Shown: positions 30,574 to 40,672, numbered from the stretch's first letter. The stretch: DNA of 64,000 nucleotides from Prochlorococcus sp. AG-418-C09 (GCA_003214355.1 QCLS01000001.1:285039-349038); one strand, 5' to 3'. Made by a program: numbers and translations. The notes: a model not told the origin generated them from the letters alone.

Positions 30574-31322
30574 TAAATTCTCATTTTTAAGATTTGTACC
30601 CAGTCAATAGCATGCGGGTTAGCTAACAACTTTACAGATGCAATTACTGAGGGACTGGATTCTTTATCAATTGTTTCAATAATGCCTATAGGCAAATTCG
30701 CAGGTAGCAAAGTACTGGCTGGTGAAGAGAATACAAAATCACCTACTTTTACATCAATTTCCTTGAGATAAAATGTCAAGAGTGGAGAATCATTACCTTG
30801 TCCAATTAATAATCCATGAATATTCTCTCTCTGAGTCCATACTCCTAACTTACTATCAGTAGATGTGATTAATTTAACCGAGGATGTTAAAAAAGAAATA
30901 TTATCTATCACTCCTAACAATCCTCCAGGCCCTACAACAACATCGCCAATTTCAACTCCATCTCTTGAACCTTTGTTTAAAATTAATATTCTCCACCAGC
31001 TGCCTGTTTGTCTGGAGATTACAGAAGCATTGATTTTATCCTCCTGAGATACTCGTTGGAGAGATAAAAGTTCTCTAAGCCTTTGATTATCCTTTTCTAA
31101 TTGACTAAGTGTTGCAAATAGTTCTTGCTCATAACTTTTTAATAAAATCTCCTTTTGAGATTGACCTGGCCAAAAAGGTGTTGATAAAAAATAATAAATA
31201 TCTCTGTAAAAAGAACCTTTTGAGATTCGAACGAGGATAAGAAAAATTGAAAAAGATAATAATATCCATAATTTTTTTTTATTCCACCAACGTTCAGAAT
31301 ATATTCGTCTTTTACCGAGCAT
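30573..31322 (-). CDS. mreC: Rod shape-determining protein MreC
   Basis: 249 residues. One N-terminal membrane anchor (about 15-31, KLWILLSFSIFLILVRI), a short coiled coil (about 62-90, EQELFATLSQLEKDNQRLRE) and a beta-rich periplasmic domain with GSRDGVEIGDVVVGPGGLLGVI. MreC scaffolds cell-wall synthesis enzymes in the periplasm. It lies 3 bp after mreB and overlaps mreD by one base. Confidence 0.92.
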   Translation of the reverse strand: MLGKRRIYSERWWNKKKLWILLSFSIFLILVRISKGSFYRDIYYFLSTPFWPGQSQKEILLKSYEQELFATLSQLEKDNQRLRELLSLQRVSQEDKINASVISRQTGSWWRILILNKGSRDGVEIGDVVVGPGGLLGVIDNISFLTSSVKLITSTDSKLGVWTQRENIHGLLIGQGNDSPLLTFYLKEIDVKVGDFVFSSPASTLLPANLPIGIIETIDKESSPSVIASVKLLANPHAIDWVQILKMRI

Positions 31323-31325
31323 AAA

Positions 31326-32381
31326 CTAGTCTCTCACAGCATTTCTTGCAAAATCTGGTGTATCAACAACTCTTTTTAATTTTTTAAAATCATCTAACAC
31401 TTCTCCACAGCCGTTTACAACACAAAATAAGGGATCCTCAGCAATATGTGTGAATATACCTGTCTCGTGGCTAAGTAAATCGCTTATGCCTCGAACTAGT
31501 GCTCCACCACCAGCAAGCATAATTCCTCGATCAACAATATCAGCAGCAAGTTCTGGTGGAGTTCTTTCAAGAGTTCTTTTGACTGCATCAACAATTTTGT
31601 TTAAGGGGTCAGCCATAGCCTCTCTTATTTCTCCAGAGCTCAAATTAATACAACGTGGTAATCCTGACAATAAATGTAAGCCCCTTACTTCCATAGTTGT
31701 TTGATCAAATTCATCATTTGGGAAAGCTGATCCAATTTTTATTTTTATTTCTTCTGCAGTTCTTTCTCCAACTGCTAAATTGTGAATTTTCTTGAGATAC
31801 ATAGTGATGGAATCATTAATTTCATCCCCTGCCACCCTGACTGATTCGCTTAATACTGTTCCTCCTAAACTTAGAACTGCAACTTCTGTTGTTCCGCCTC
31901 CAATATCAACAATCATTGTCCCAATTGGCTCCGTAACAGGAAGTGACGCTCCTATTGCAGCAGCAACAGGTTCATCTATCAAATAAACTTCTCTTGCTCC
32001 AGCTAAGCCTGCTTCACGTACAGCTCTTCGTTCAACACTTGTTACCCCACTAGGTATTCCTATGATTAATCTAGGTGCGAGGATTCCTCTGCCTTCATTA
32101 GACTTTTGTATGAACATTTTTAACATTTGTTCAGCAGCATCAAAATCTGCTATCACTCCATCTTTCAGAGGTCTGACTGCTCGAATATTACCTGGTGTCC
32201 TACCAAGCATTAATTTTGCATCTTGACCAACAGCTAAAGGGACTCCCTCTTCAAGGTCCATTGCTACAACAGATGGTTCTTGAAGAACAACTCCCTTCCC
32301 AGAAACATGGATAAGCGTGTTAGCAGTACCCAAATCAATTCCGATATCACGGGAAAATTTTAATCGATTGAAGAAAAACAC
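31326..32381 (-). CDS. mreB: Rod shape-determining protein MreB (actin-like)
   Basis: About 351 residues from GTG 32381, which gives the usual [23 protein letters not shown] start; a TTG at 32402 would add seven residues. Actin-family ATP-binding motifs are visible: [33 protein letters not shown] and [12 protein letters not shown]. It forms membrane-bound filaments that guide wall growth. Retention of mreBCD in a near-spherical cell is notable. It is divergent from ssb. Confidence 0.95.
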   Translation of the reverse strand: MFFFNRLKFSRDIGIDLGTANTLIHVSGKGVVLQEPSVVAMDLEEGVPLAVGQDAKLMLGRTPGNIRAVRPLKDGVIADFDAAEQMLKMFIQKSNEGRGILAPRLIIGIPSGVTSVERRAVREAGLAGAREVYLIDEPVAAAIGASLPVTEPIGTMIVDIGGGTTEVAVLSLGGTVLSESVRVAGDEINDSITMYLKKIHNLAVGERTAEEIKIKIGSAFPNDEFDQTTMEVRGLHLLSGLPRCINLSSGEIREAMADPLNKIVDAVKRTLERTPPELAADIVDRGIMLAGGGALVRGISDLLSHETGIFTHIAEDPLFCVVNGCGEVLDDFKKLKRVVDTPDFARNAVRD

Positions 32382-32425
32382 AATAATTCTACAGTTTTCC
32401 AAATAATAGATGTTTTTTGAGACTT

Positions 32426-32466
32426 GCTAGCAAAAATTCTTATTTAGTCATGAATAGCTAGCAAAA
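32426..32466. repeat. Two direct repeats GCTAGCAAAA between mreB and ssb
   Basis: Copies at 32426-32435 and 32457-32466 are identical and have a 31-bp period, close to three helical turns. Each contains the palindrome GCTAGC; the first extends to TTGCTAGCAA, a perfect 10-bp palindrome. Located in the only spacer serving both mreBCD and ssb. Confidence 0.65.
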
Positions 32467-32513
32467 CATCAAGCAAAAACGATAAAAATGTGTATTATAA
32501 AAAAAAATTACTT

Positions 32514-32882
32514 ATGGAAATTAACACAATTAATTTAGTAGGACGAGCAGGAAGGGAACCTGATGTCAGATATTTTGAGTCAGGTAGTATTGTTGCTAAC
32601 TTTACTATGGCAGTAAACAGAAGAAGTAGAGATGAAGAACCTGACTGGTTTAACCTAGAAATCTGGGGTAAACAAGCTCAAATCGCAGCTGATTATGTAA
32701 GAAAAGGTTCTTTGATTGGAATTACTGGTAGCTTTAAAGTTGATACTTGGAAAGATAAAAGTTCAGGGGAAGACAGATACAAACCAGTTATTAGAGTAGA
32801 TAGATTAAACTTACTGGGCTCAAAAAAGGACTCAGACAATAATTTCTCTAACACTAACAACTCCAACGAAATACCTTTCTAA
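32514..32882 (+). CDS. ssb: Single-stranded DNA-binding protein
   Basis: 122 residues from ATG 32514, which gives the expected MEINTINLVGRAGREPDVRYF start; an earlier GTG at 32490 would add eight unconserved residues. One OB fold with IVANFTMAVNR, WFNLEIWGKQA and GSLIGITGSFKVDTW. The tail is short, Asn-rich and ends EIPF, resembling the acidic/hydrophobic end that recruits partners (DDDIPF in E. coli). It coats single-stranded DNA in replication and repair. Confidence 0.95.
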   Translation: MEINTINLVGRAGREPDVRYFESGSIVANFTMAVNRRSRDEEPDWFNLEIWGKQAQIAADYVRKGSLIGITGSFKVDTWKDKSSGEDRYKPVIRVDRLNLLGSKKDSDNNFSNTNNSNEIPF

Positions 32883-33527
32883 TTAATTTTTCTTTTTAAT
32901 ATTGTTCATTAATTTTACAAAAAGAAATAATGCACAAAGTATTAAAAAAGGTTTGAAGAAAATCTCAAATTTATCTAAATATATAACTATTTCCTGGTAA
33001 TTCTCTCCGAATAAGTAGCCTGCAAAAGTCAATAAAAATACCCATATAAGACTGCCTAAACTGGTCCAAACAAAGAATTTACCAAATGGCATTAATTCAA
33101 TACCGGCTGGTATTGAAATTAGAGTCCTTATACCAGGTACTAACCTTCCCCAAAAAACCAGTGATGTGCCATATTTATCAAACCAAAAACTACTTTTTTC
33201 TATATCCCTTTTATTAATCCCCAGGAATCTGCCTTTTTTTTGAATAAAATGTGAAATTTTTTTTTGATTCAATAATTTACCAAGATAGTACCAAGGTATT
33301 GCCCCTGCTACTGTACCTAAAAGACCAGCAAAGGTAACAACAACAAAATTTAAATTTCCCTGATAAACAAAAAACCCCCCAAGAGGCATAATAATTTCAG
33401 AAGGTATTGGTGGAATAATGTTTTCCAAAAACATTGCAAAACATATTAAAAGATAAGCAAGATTGGTATTTTCCTCGACAGCATTGGAAATTAATTCAGG
33501 TATGGAGTTAAAAGTAATTATTAACAA
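32883..33527 (-). CDS. DedA family membrane protein
   Basis: 214 residues with about five hydrophobic segments. It carries the family core ENIIPPIPSEIIMPLGGFF, GTVAGAIPWYYLGKLLN, FWGRLVPGIRTLISIPAGIELMPFGKF and a final segment. DedA proteins are lipid-flippase-like (undecaprenyl phosphate or phospholipids); the exact cargo here is unknown. The start is probably TTG 33527. Its stop abuts the ssb stop with no gap. Confidence 0.85.
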   Translation of the reverse strand: MLIITFNSIPELISNAVEENTNLAYLLICFAMFLENIIPPIPSEIIMPLGGFFVYQGNLNFVVVTFAGLLGTVAGAIPWYYLGKLLNQKKISHFIQKKGRFLGINKRDIEKSSFWFDKYGTSLVFWGRLVPGIRTLISIPAGIELMPFGKFFVWTSLGSLIWVFLLTFAGYLFGENYQEIVIYLDKFEIFFKPFLILCALFLFVKLMNNIKKKN

Positions 33528-33538
33528 AAGGCTAAAGT

Positions 33539-34957
33539 TTAGTATCTATATAATTCTGATTTGTAAGGTCCTTCAACAGGTACATTGATGTATTTAGCCT
33601 GCTCTTTAGTTAATAAAGTCAGCTTTGCACCAATTTTATCAAGATGCAATCTAGCTACCATCTCATCTAAATGCTTAGGCAGAACATAAACTTCGTTGAG
33701 GTAACCAGCACCTTTACTAAAAAGTTCGATTTGGGCTAAGACTTGATTTGTAAAAGAATTACTCATTACAAAACTTGGATGACCAGTCGCACAACCTAAG
33801 TTAACTAATCTTCCTTCCGCTAAAAGAATTATTTTATTCCCATTTGAAAGAGTAATATGATCTACTTGCGGTTTAATATTATCCCATTGGTATTGTTTTA
33901 AAGATGCAACATCTATTTCATTATCAAAATGTCCGATATTACATACGATTGCCTCGTCTTTCATTTTTAAAAGATGATCATGCTTAATAACTCTAAAGTT
34001 ACCTGTAGCAGTTACAAAAATATCAATATCTCGAACTACATCATCTAGTGTTACTACACTAAAACCTTCCATAGCTGCCTGTAAAGCACAGATAGGATCT
34101 ACTTCTGCAATTTTTACAATAGCTCCTAAACCTCTAAGAGATTGGGCGGAGCCTTTACCTACATCGCCAAAACCTATTACTAAAGCAACTTTTCCAGCAA
34201 TCATAACGTCTGTTGCGCGCTTGATACTATCAACTAAAGATTCTCTACATCCATAAAGATTATCAAACTTACTTTTGGTTACCGAATCATTAACATTTAT
34301 TGCAGGGAATGGTAATTCACCGTCTTTTTGTAATTGGTATAATCGAGCAACACCGGTTGTGGTTTCTTCAGTTACTCCTTTAATACTAGTTTTAATATCT
34401 GAATAAAACGTAGAATTTGTGTTTAATTTATTTTTAATAGAATTAAACAGAGCTATTTCTTCTTCATTGTTCGGAGAATCTAATACTGAGATATCCTCTT
34501 CTGCTTTACTTCCCAAAATCAATAATCCGGTAGCATCTCCTCCATCATCAAGAATCATATTTGGATTATCATTTCCCCAATCCAAAATATTATGAGTAAA
34601 TTGCCAATATTCATCAAGGGTCTCACCTTTCTTTGCATAAACTGAAATACCTTTTAGTGCTATGGCTGCTGCTGCATGATCTTGTGTAGAAAAAATATTA
34701 CATGATGCCCACTTCACTTCAGCTCCAAGATCAATTAAAGTTTCTATTAAAACTGCAGTTTGAATTGTCATATGCAAACTCCCAGCTATTTTAGCCCCTT
34801 TAAGAGGTTTTGTTTTACAAAATCTTTCTCTTAATGCCATAAGTCCTGGCATCTCAGTTTCAGCAATATTTATTTCTTTTCTACCGAATTCAGCTAAAGA
34901 AATGTCAGCGATTTCGTAATTACTTGTCTTAGTATTATTAGAATTGGTAACAACCAT
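33539..34957 (-). CDS. ahcY: S-adenosylhomocysteine hydrolase
   Basis: 472 residues. Typical motifs are [29 protein letters not shown], the NAD-binding [18 protein letters not shown] and the C-terminal [19 protein letters not shown]. It splits S-adenosylhomocysteine to adenosine and homocysteine, keeping methylation reactions running. Divergent from tsaE over about 34 bp. Confidence 0.97.
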   Translation of the reverse strand: MVVTNSNNTKTSNYEIADISLAEFGRKEINIAETEMPGLMALRERFCKTKPLKGAKIAGSLHMTIQTAVLIETLIDLGAEVKWASCNIFSTQDHAAAAIALKGISVYAKKGETLDEYWQFTHNILDWGNDNPNMILDDGGDATGLLILGSKAEEDISVLDSPNNEEEIALFNSIKNKLNTNSTFYSDIKTSIKGVTEETTTGVARLYQLQKDGELPFPAINVNDSVTKSKFDNLYGCRESLVDSIKRATDVMIAGKVALVIGFGDVGKGSAQSLRGLGAIVKIAEVDPICALQAAMEGFSVVTLDDVVRDIDIFVTATGNFRVIKHDHLLKMKDEAIVCNIGHFDNEIDVASLKQYQWDNIKPQVDHITLSNGNKIILLAEGRLVNLGCATGHPSFVMSNSFTNQVLAQIELFSKGAGYLNEVYVLPKHLDEMVARLHLDKIGAKLTLLTKEQAKYINVPVEGPYKSELYRY

Positions 34958-34991
34958 ATCGTTTAGTGATTATCATTTATTATAAGTTATT

Positions 34992-35438
34992 TTGTGTATA
35001 TTTGTGTTTTTGAAAAGTGAAGAAGAAACCAAATGCCTAGGTAAAAATATTGCAAAAGAGTTGATACCGAATTCACTGCTTCTTTTAAAAGGACCTATTG
35101 GTTCTGGAAAAACTTCTATTGTTAAAGGAATTGCAGAAGGTCTTTGTGTTAAAGAAAATATTACTAGCCCAACTTTTGCACTATCCCATCATTATTACTC
35201 AGGTTTAATTCCAATAATCCATATGGATTTATATAGACTTGAAGCAGAAATATCAGCTAAAGAACTTTTTTTGGAAGAAGAAGAGGAAGCGAAAGAGAAT
35301 GGAGCTATTTTGATTATTGAGTGGCCTGAATTAATTCTGTCTACCGTTAAGTCTTTTTGGCTAATTGAAATAGAATATGCCAAAGATTTTGGAAGGGAAT
35401 ATAAACTTCACAAACCATTAGATTTTAAAAAAGTTTGA
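34992..35438 (+). CDS. tsaE: tRNA t6A synthesis ATPase TsaE
   Basis: About 148 residues; the start is uncertain (TTG 34992, GTG 35004 or TTG 35010, none being ATG). The Walker A is GPIGSGKTS, then TSPTFALSHHYY, the HMDLYRL block and a final IIEWPE. TsaE works with TsaB and TsaD in threonylcarbamoyladenosine modification of tRNA. The last 31 bp overlap the convergent sugar kinase gene, the longest tail-to-tail overlap in the window. Confidence 0.9.
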   Translation: MCIFVFLKSEEETKCLGKNIAKELIPNSLLLLKGPIGSGKTSIVKGIAEGLCVKENITSPTFALSHHYYSGLIPIIHMDLYRLEAEISAKELFLEEEEEAKENGAILIIEWPELILSTVKSFWLIEIEYAKDFGREYKLHKPLDFKKV

Positions 35439-36406
35439 ATCTTTTCATTATCTGGTAAATTTTCTATTGCACCTTGACCTAAACAATTCAAAAAACCGCA
35501 AGCACTAGCATAGGTAATGGCTTTCTCTATTTTCTCTTTGCTAACTACCTCATTAAAATTAAGTAATTGAGAAATTAAACCTCCTAAGAAAGCATCTCCA
35601 GCACCTGTAGTATCCACTATTTGACCCGCAGTAGATATATTTGTTGTTCCAATATGTCCAGCAAAATACCACAATATTGGTTGAGCTCCATCTGTAATAA
35701 TCACAGATGGTTGCTTAGGTAAAACTTTTGAAATAATGAGAGGATCACTGGTTTGAAAAAAAAGTAATGCCTCTTCTTTTGAAAGTTTTAAGATATCTGC
35801 ATAAAACAAGAAATCAAGAATAATATGCTTTTGCTCTGTTCTTGTTTTATGTTTCGTTGATAATGAGTGATCCCAAAAAATATCACGCCAATTTAAATCA
35901 ATTATTATTTGAATATTAAATTGCTTTGCATAATTCAATAAAAAAGACATTGATTCTGAAGTTTTAATTGCAGACAAGCATAATGTTCCAGTTACTATAT
36001 ATTTTGTTTGACGATAAATTTCTTCTAAATTATGGATATTATTTCTTAATTCATGTAAATCTAACATTTCATCAGCAAAACTAATATTAATATCATCCTG
36101 AAATCCCACAAAAACACGATCTCCTTCTTTATTCTTTTCAACCTTTACAATTCTTGTCGGAAAGTTTTTGTTAAATTGAAGAAAATTAAGATTAATTTTT
36201 AGCTTTGTAAATTGCTCTATAAAAGATTCACCATATTTGTCTTGGCCAATACAACCTATGAAATTAGTATCTACATGTAATTTGCCTAACATACATGCAA
36301 CGTTTGCTGGTGCACCACCTAGATAGTTAGTATAATGGCCTGTTGATTGATGAATAATTTGGTCTATTAAAGCCTCGCCAATACAAATAACTTTAGATTT
36401 AGACAT
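35408..36406 (-). CDS. PfkB family carbohydrate kinase, probably fructokinase
   Basis: 332 residues. N-terminal GEALIDQI and GGAPANVACMLGKL, and the C-terminal anion-hole/catalytic motif DTTGAGDAFLGGLISQLL identify a PfkB (ribokinase-like) kinase. The GAPANVA form is commonly seen in fructokinases. It would phosphorylate fructose or another sugar with ATP. Overlaps the end of tsaE by 31 bp; divergent from the hydrolase gene. Confidence 0.85.
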   Translation of the reverse strand: MSKSKVICIGEALIDQIIHQSTGHYTNYLGGAPANVACMLGKLHVDTNFIGCIGQDKYGESFIEQFTKLKINLNFLQFNKNFPTRIVKVEKNKEGDRVFVGFQDDINISFADEMLDLHELRNNIHNLEEIYRQTKYIVTGTLCLSAIKTSESMSFLLNYAKQFNIQIIIDLNWRDIFWDHSLSTKHKTRTEQKHIILDFLFYADILKLSKEEALLFFQTSDPLIISKVLPKQPSVIITDGAQPILWYFAGHIGTTNISTAGQIVDTTGAGDAFLGGLISQLLNFNEVVSKEKIEKAITYASACGFLNCLGQGAIENLPDNEKIQTFLKSNGL

Positions 36407-36511
36407 ATTTGGAATATTTATATAGTGGGTAATAAATAAAAACTACAATAAAATTGGCTAAACAAAAATAAAATTTTGCATTTAAAATAAATTATTAATA
36501 ATTACTAAATC

Positions 36512-37423
36512 TTGAGCATAAACAGCAGTTTTTGGAAATGGAAAGAATGGGATATTTCATGGAGTATCAGCAAAAATTCTAGTTGCACATCAAATATAAA
36601 TATCTTACTAATACATGGATTTGGGGCATCCAAGAGACATTGGAGAAACAATCAAAACATACTAGGTCATTCATTCAATTGCTTTGCGATTGATTTACTT
36701 GGTTTTGGCGAGAGTAGTCAACCTTATGCAAAGTTAGACTACGAAAAAGGCGGGAATTATAGGGTGAAATATTGCTTCGACCTGTGGGGTGAGCAAATTG
36801 CAGATTTTTGTACGCAAAAAATTAATGGGCCTATTTTCTTAATTGGTAATTCAATAGGAGGTATTGTTGCTCTCAAAGCAGCTCAAATCTTAAAGGGAAA
36901 TTGTCAAGGATTGATATTACTTGATTGTGCTCAGAGAAAAATGGACGACAAACGATTAAAAAGTAATGATGTGCTCATGAATTTTATAAGACCTATTTTA
37001 AAGACCCTTGTGAGGCAAAGAATCATTAGTAATTCTCTTTTCAAAAGAGCTGCAAATAGAAAGATTATTGAACAAATTCTTAAAAAAGCATACCCATCAG
37101 GAAAAAATATTGATGAAGAATTAATAGAGATTCTATATAAACCATCTCAAAGAAGAAATTCTGCAGAAGCTTTTAGAGGTTTTATTAATCTTTTTGATGA
37201 TTATTTAGCTACAGATCTTTTTGATCAAGTGCAATGCAATATTCATTTAATATGGGGAGAAAAAGATCCATGGGAATCTTTAAATGAAGCTAAAGAATGG
37301 GAAAAGAAATATAGCAATATTAAATCGCTGGACGTAATTAAAGAAGCAGGACATTGCCCTCATGATGAGAATCCTGAGGAAACAAATAATTTTATATTAA
37401 AAATAATTCAAGAAACAAAATAA
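36512..37423 (+). CDS. Alpha/beta hydrolase (second paralogue)
   Basis: 303 residues, start TTG 36512; a stop codon lies two codons upstream and no ATG follows until deep in the fold. Triad: Ser114 in GNSIGG, Asp252 in GEKDPW and His281 in EAGHCPHDE, with HGFGAS at 35-40. It is similar in layout to the hydrolase at 8048-8953. Substrate unknown. It overlaps the sigma factor gene by 16 bp, tail to tail. Confidence 0.83.
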   Translation: MSINSSFWKWKEWDISWSISKNSSCTSNINILLIHGFGASKRHWRNNQNILGHSFNCFAIDLLGFGESSQPYAKLDYEKGGNYRVKYCFDLWGEQIADFCTQKINGPIFLIGNSIGGIVALKAAQILKGNCQGLILLDCAQRKMDDKRLKSNDVLMNFIRPILKTLVRQRIISNSLFKRAANRKIIEQILKKAYPSGKNIDEELIEILYKPSQRRNSAEAFRGFINLFDDYLATDLFDQVQCNIHLIWGEKDPWESLNEAKEWEKKYSNIKSLDVIKEAGHCPHDENPEETNNFILKIIQETK

Positions 37424-38409
37424 GCCTCTACATTTTCACTTAGTCTCCTAAGACCTCTTAGGCCATCTCTCTCTAGATTTCTTACTCTATCTCTACTAAT
37501 CCCCAAGACTCTACCAATACCAGTTAAAGACATTGGTTCATCTCCGTCCATTCCATATCTCATCCTCAAAACCCTACATTGCAAATCAGGAAGCTGATGC
37601 AAAAGAGAATGTAAATCTCCTCTCATGCAATCCATTTCAATTTGCTCATCTGGTAGATCTTCTCCACCAGCAAGTAAATCCAATAAAACTGTATCCTCAC
37701 CGTCCCCAACTTTGGTTTCAAGACTTACTGGTTGGCCAGCTTTACACATTAAATCTTTAACATCTTCTTCTGGTAAGTCTACATATTTTGCCAATTCACT
37801 CACTGATGGCGTTCTTGACATTTCTTGACTAAGTTCTCTTTGTCCTTTTTTTAGTTTATTTAACATTTCTGTAATATGAATAGGAAGCCTGATCGCTCTA
37901 CTTTTTTCAGCTATTGCTCTAGTAATTCCCTGCCTAATCCACCAATATGCATAAGTTGAAAATTTATAACCTCTGGCCGGATCAAATTTCTCAACACCTC
38001 GAACTAAGCCGATAGTCCCCTCTTGAATTAAATCTAACAATTCCATGTTTCTCTTTGTATATTTTTTTGCAACACTAACAACTAATCTTAAATTGGCTGC
38101 AACCATTCTTTCTTTTGCTCTCTGTCCAGCTCTAAATCTTTTTTTAATTTGGGATACAGATAGATTTAATTTTTCTGCCAATTCTTCAAAAGAAGGTTTT
38201 TCGCCTGTCATTTCTATAATTTCAAGTTCAAGCCTTTCAACCTGCATTAATTCCTGAACTTGCCTACCTAATGTAATTTCTTGTTCATGGGTTAAAAGTG
38301 GAACCCTCCCAATATCCCTCAAATATGATCTGACTAGATCAACTTCATTTCCTGGTTTGAGAGTAGAAATGGATGTAATTTTATTAGCGGTCAAAGAGTC
38401 AGGAGACAT
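37408..38409 (-). CDS. RNA polymerase sigma-70 family factor, group 2 type
   Basis: 333 residues. It lacks the long N-terminal region of the principal SigA but has region 1.2 (DLVRSYLRDIGRVPLLTHEQEI), region 2 with DLIQEGTIGLVRGVEKFDP and the KFSTYAYWWIRQGITRAI melting/-10 block, region 3 and a region 4 with MSLTGIGRVLGISRDRVRNLERDGLR. This is the form of cyanobacterial group 2 factors used under stress or diel change. Which one (SigB, SigC and so on) is not assigned. Confidence 0.9.
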   Translation of the reverse strand: MSPDSLTANKITSISTLKPGNEVDLVRSYLRDIGRVPLLTHEQEITLGRQVQELMQVERLELEIIEMTGEKPSFEELAEKLNLSVSQIKKRFRAGQRAKERMVAANLRLVVSVAKKYTKRNMELLDLIQEGTIGLVRGVEKFDPARGYKFSTYAYWWIRQGITRAIAEKSRAIRLPIHITEMLNKLKKGQRELSQEMSRTPSVSELAKYVDLPEEDVKDLMCKAGQPVSLETKVGDGEDTVLLDLLAGGEDLPDEQIEMDCMRGDLHSLLHQLPDLQCRVLRMRYGMDGDEPMSLTGIGRVLGISRDRVRNLERDGLRGLRRLSENVEAYFVS

Positions 38410-38524
38410 AAATCAAAAATATTCTTTTGTAAACAATACCATTAAGAATTGTAAAGTTAAACCTTAAAATCCACAAATTTACATTTTTGAGTATATTTAC
38501 TCATTCACTAATCTTAAAATCAGA

Positions 38525-39925
38525 TTAACGGAGTAGCCACGATGCAGTACTTAGATAAATGTATACTCCCGCTATATCTGTAGCAGTTGTAATAAAAGGA
38601 GAGGACATTAAAGCAGGATCCAATCCCATCTTATCGAAAAGCAATGGCAGAGAAGCCCCAGCAGTGGAAGCTAAAGTTGTTATTGATATCAGGCTTATAC
38701 CTACTGCTAATCCAATCAAAGGGCTCTCCCCCTGCCACCAGGCAAATGGTATTACAACAATTAACATTAGTATTCCCAGCATTGCTCCTGCTAATGATTC
38801 TTTCAATATTGCCTTTAAAGGACCTATAGTTTTTATTTTTTGAGTACTCAAACCACGAATAACTACTGTTGAACTTTGAGCACCAACATTACCTCCTGTG
38901 CCGATAAGTAACGGAATAAACGCTGCCAAAATAACAACTTTACTCAATATTTCATCATTCATTGCGATGACCTTAGTTGTGATTCCATTAGCCAAAACTA
39001 AAATTAGAAGCCATACAATACGTCTTCTAGCTATTGTAAAAAGGCCACTTTGGAAATAATCATCTTCATCTCCTGGTTGAACTGCCCCTGCAGCATAAAT
39101 ATCCCTTGTAGCTTCTTGTTCAATAACATCTATCAGATCATCAACAGTTACTATCCCAACAAGCCTCTTTTCCTTATCAACAACTGGTAACGCCAAAAAA
39201 TCATACCTTTGAATAGCTCGAGCCACTTCTTCTTGATTGGTATTAGTGGAAATATTTACCACGTCTCTTGTCATTACCTCTCCTATTGGCTTTTGAGGTT
39301 CAGCAGTCACTAAATCTCTTAGGGACAAAATACCTGTCAAATGTCTTTCTTTATCTGTAACGTACAAACTGTAAATTGTCTCTGTAAAAGGGGCTCTTTT
39401 ACGCACAAGAGATAAAGCTTCTTCTGCGGTTTGCATTTCCTTAAGATCAATGAATTCTGTAGTCATTAACCTACCAGCTGTTTCTGGTTCATATCCCAAT
39501 AATTCTGCAGTAACTTTGCGTTCACCAGGGCTAAGTGCTGATAAAAATTTACGAACTACTTTTGCTGGTAACTCATCAAATAATTGAACCCGATCATCTG
39601 GCGACATTTTCTCTACTATTTCCAAAACCTCACCTGATCTCAATCGATCTAAAAGTGTCTGTTGAACTAATGGATCAAGATATTCATAAACTTCAATAGC
39701 TTCGTTTTTCTTGAGTAGTCTAAATGCAAGAGCCTGTAATATCTGAGGTAAACTTCCAATAGCCTCAGCAATATCAACTGGCTGAGAGGGTTCAAGAATA
39801 AGCTTTGCAGAATCGTAATTACCTGCTACTAAAAGCTCCTCCAATTCGAAAGCTATTGCCTCACTTGATGTAAGTTCAACAGACGATGAAGAAAAATTAT
39901 TATGAGCATTTTGTTGATCAATCAT
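38525..39925 (-). CDS. mgtE: Magnesium transporter MgtE
   Basis: 466 residues. N-terminal helical superhelix (about 20-150, including LLDRLRSGEVLEIVEKMSPDDRVQLFDELP), two CBS domains (about 155-280, with VMTRDVVNISTNT and LALPVVDKEKRLVGIVTVDDLIDVI) and five membrane segments with the pore motif GTGGNVGAQSSTVVIRGL. The CBS and N domains sense Mg2+ and gate the channel. No leader long enough for an Mg riboswitch precedes it (about 44 bp). Confidence 0.95.
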   Translation of the reverse strand: MIDQQNAHNNFSSSSVELTSSEAIAFELEELLVAGNYDSAKLILEPSQPVDIAEAIGSLPQILQALAFRLLKKNEAIEVYEYLDPLVQQTLLDRLRSGEVLEIVEKMSPDDRVQLFDELPAKVVRKFLSALSPGERKVTAELLGYEPETAGRLMTTEFIDLKEMQTAEEALSLVRKRAPFTETIYSLYVTDKERHLTGILSLRDLVTAEPQKPIGEVMTRDVVNISTNTNQEEVARAIQRYDFLALPVVDKEKRLVGIVTVDDLIDVIEQEATRDIYAAGAVQPGDEDDYFQSGLFTIARRRIVWLLILVLANGITTKVIAMNDEILSKVVILAAFIPLLIGTGGNVGAQSSTVVIRGLSTQKIKTIGPLKAILKESLAGAMLGILMLIVVIPFAWWQGESPLIGLAVGISLISITTLASTAGASLPLLFDKMGLDPALMSSPFITTATDIAGVYIYLSTASWLLR

Positions 39926-39969
39926 AATTAATTCTTCTTCAGAGATTCTTTATAGTTCCATTATATTTA

Positions 39970-40302
39970 TTAAGTTTTATTTTTTCCAAATATAAATCCG
40001 CAATATATGAAAAAAATATTCAAAATTATTATCAAATTCAAATAAACAAAGAAAGTTAAATAATTACCTTCAATAACAAGTTCAGCCAAATATGGTATGA
40101 AACCACTAAATGTAGTAAATGATGATAAAAAATAAATGAATATTAGATTTTCCAAAAAACTGTTTTTTATTTTGAGAGATAAACAAAACCCATATATGAA
40201 TGAGGCTATTAATGAAACTAAAAGAATATTATTAAAATATAATCTTAATAAAGCAGAAGAATAACTGACTATAATTAATAAACAAATTCTTAAAAAATTC
40301 AT
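39970..40302 (-). CDS. crcB: CrcB/Fluc fluoride channel-like subunit (second)
   Basis: 110 residues, four predicted membrane segments. The helix-break motif FTTFSGF near residue 62 corresponds to the (S/T)TFSTF motif of CrcB, which lines the fluoride pore. The rest is diverged. It overlaps the first crcB by 4 bp, so the pair would form a heterodimer rather than a homodimer. Expected in the cytoplasmic membrane. Confidence 0.72.
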   Translation of the reverse strand: MNFLRICLLIIVSYSSALLRLYFNNILLVSLIASFIYGFCLSLKIKNSFLENLIFIYFLSSFTTFSGFIPYLAELVIEGNYLTFFVYLNLIIILNIFFIYCGFIFGKNKT

Positions 40303-40670
40303 TTTAAAAATAAATTAGTAGTCCAAAAACCAAAAATAAAAATTAAAATAGAAAATAAAATAACCTCAGCATAGTGTTGAATAAATATGACATATTTTTT
40401 TTCTTGTAAGTAATTAAATAATTGATATATAAATGATGAAAAAGTACTAAAACATCCCAAGAAACCAATTGATAAAAGGAAATATAAATTCCCTTGCTTA
40501 ATATCTAATGCTAATAATATTCCTGTGATTAATGATGAGATTATATTAATTAATGCAATATTATTTACAGTCAAGCATATTTTTGTTTTAAATTTCTTAA
40601 GTATAAATAATCTGAGACTTAATCCAAATAAACTTCCACATAATACAAGCAGAAAAAGATCTAAATTCAA
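40299..40670 (-). CDS. crcB: CrcB/Fluc fluoride channel-like subunit (first)
   Basis: 123 residues, likely from TTG 40668-40670. Four membrane segments; GFLGCFSTFSSF (about 73-84) is the conserved CrcB block and LCGSLFGLSLRLFI resembles the N-terminal GGxxGAxxRY motif, though degenerate. It would export fluoride as a dimer with its neighbour. It starts 2 bp after the SH3-like gene and continues the gyrB-led unit. Confidence 0.78.
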   Translation of the reverse strand: MNLDLFLLVLCGSLFGLSLRLFILKKFKTKICLTVNNIALINIISSLITGILLALDIKQGNLYFLLSIGFLGCFSTFSSFIYQLFNYLQEKKYVIFIQHYAEVILFSILIFIFGFWTTNLFLK

Positions 40671-40672
40671 AA

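Noticed and set aside
38488-38503. TGAGTA-TATT-TACTCA hairpin between the sigma factor and mgtE genes
   Set aside because: It lacks a T run on the minus strand where mgtE ends, so it is not supported as a terminator.
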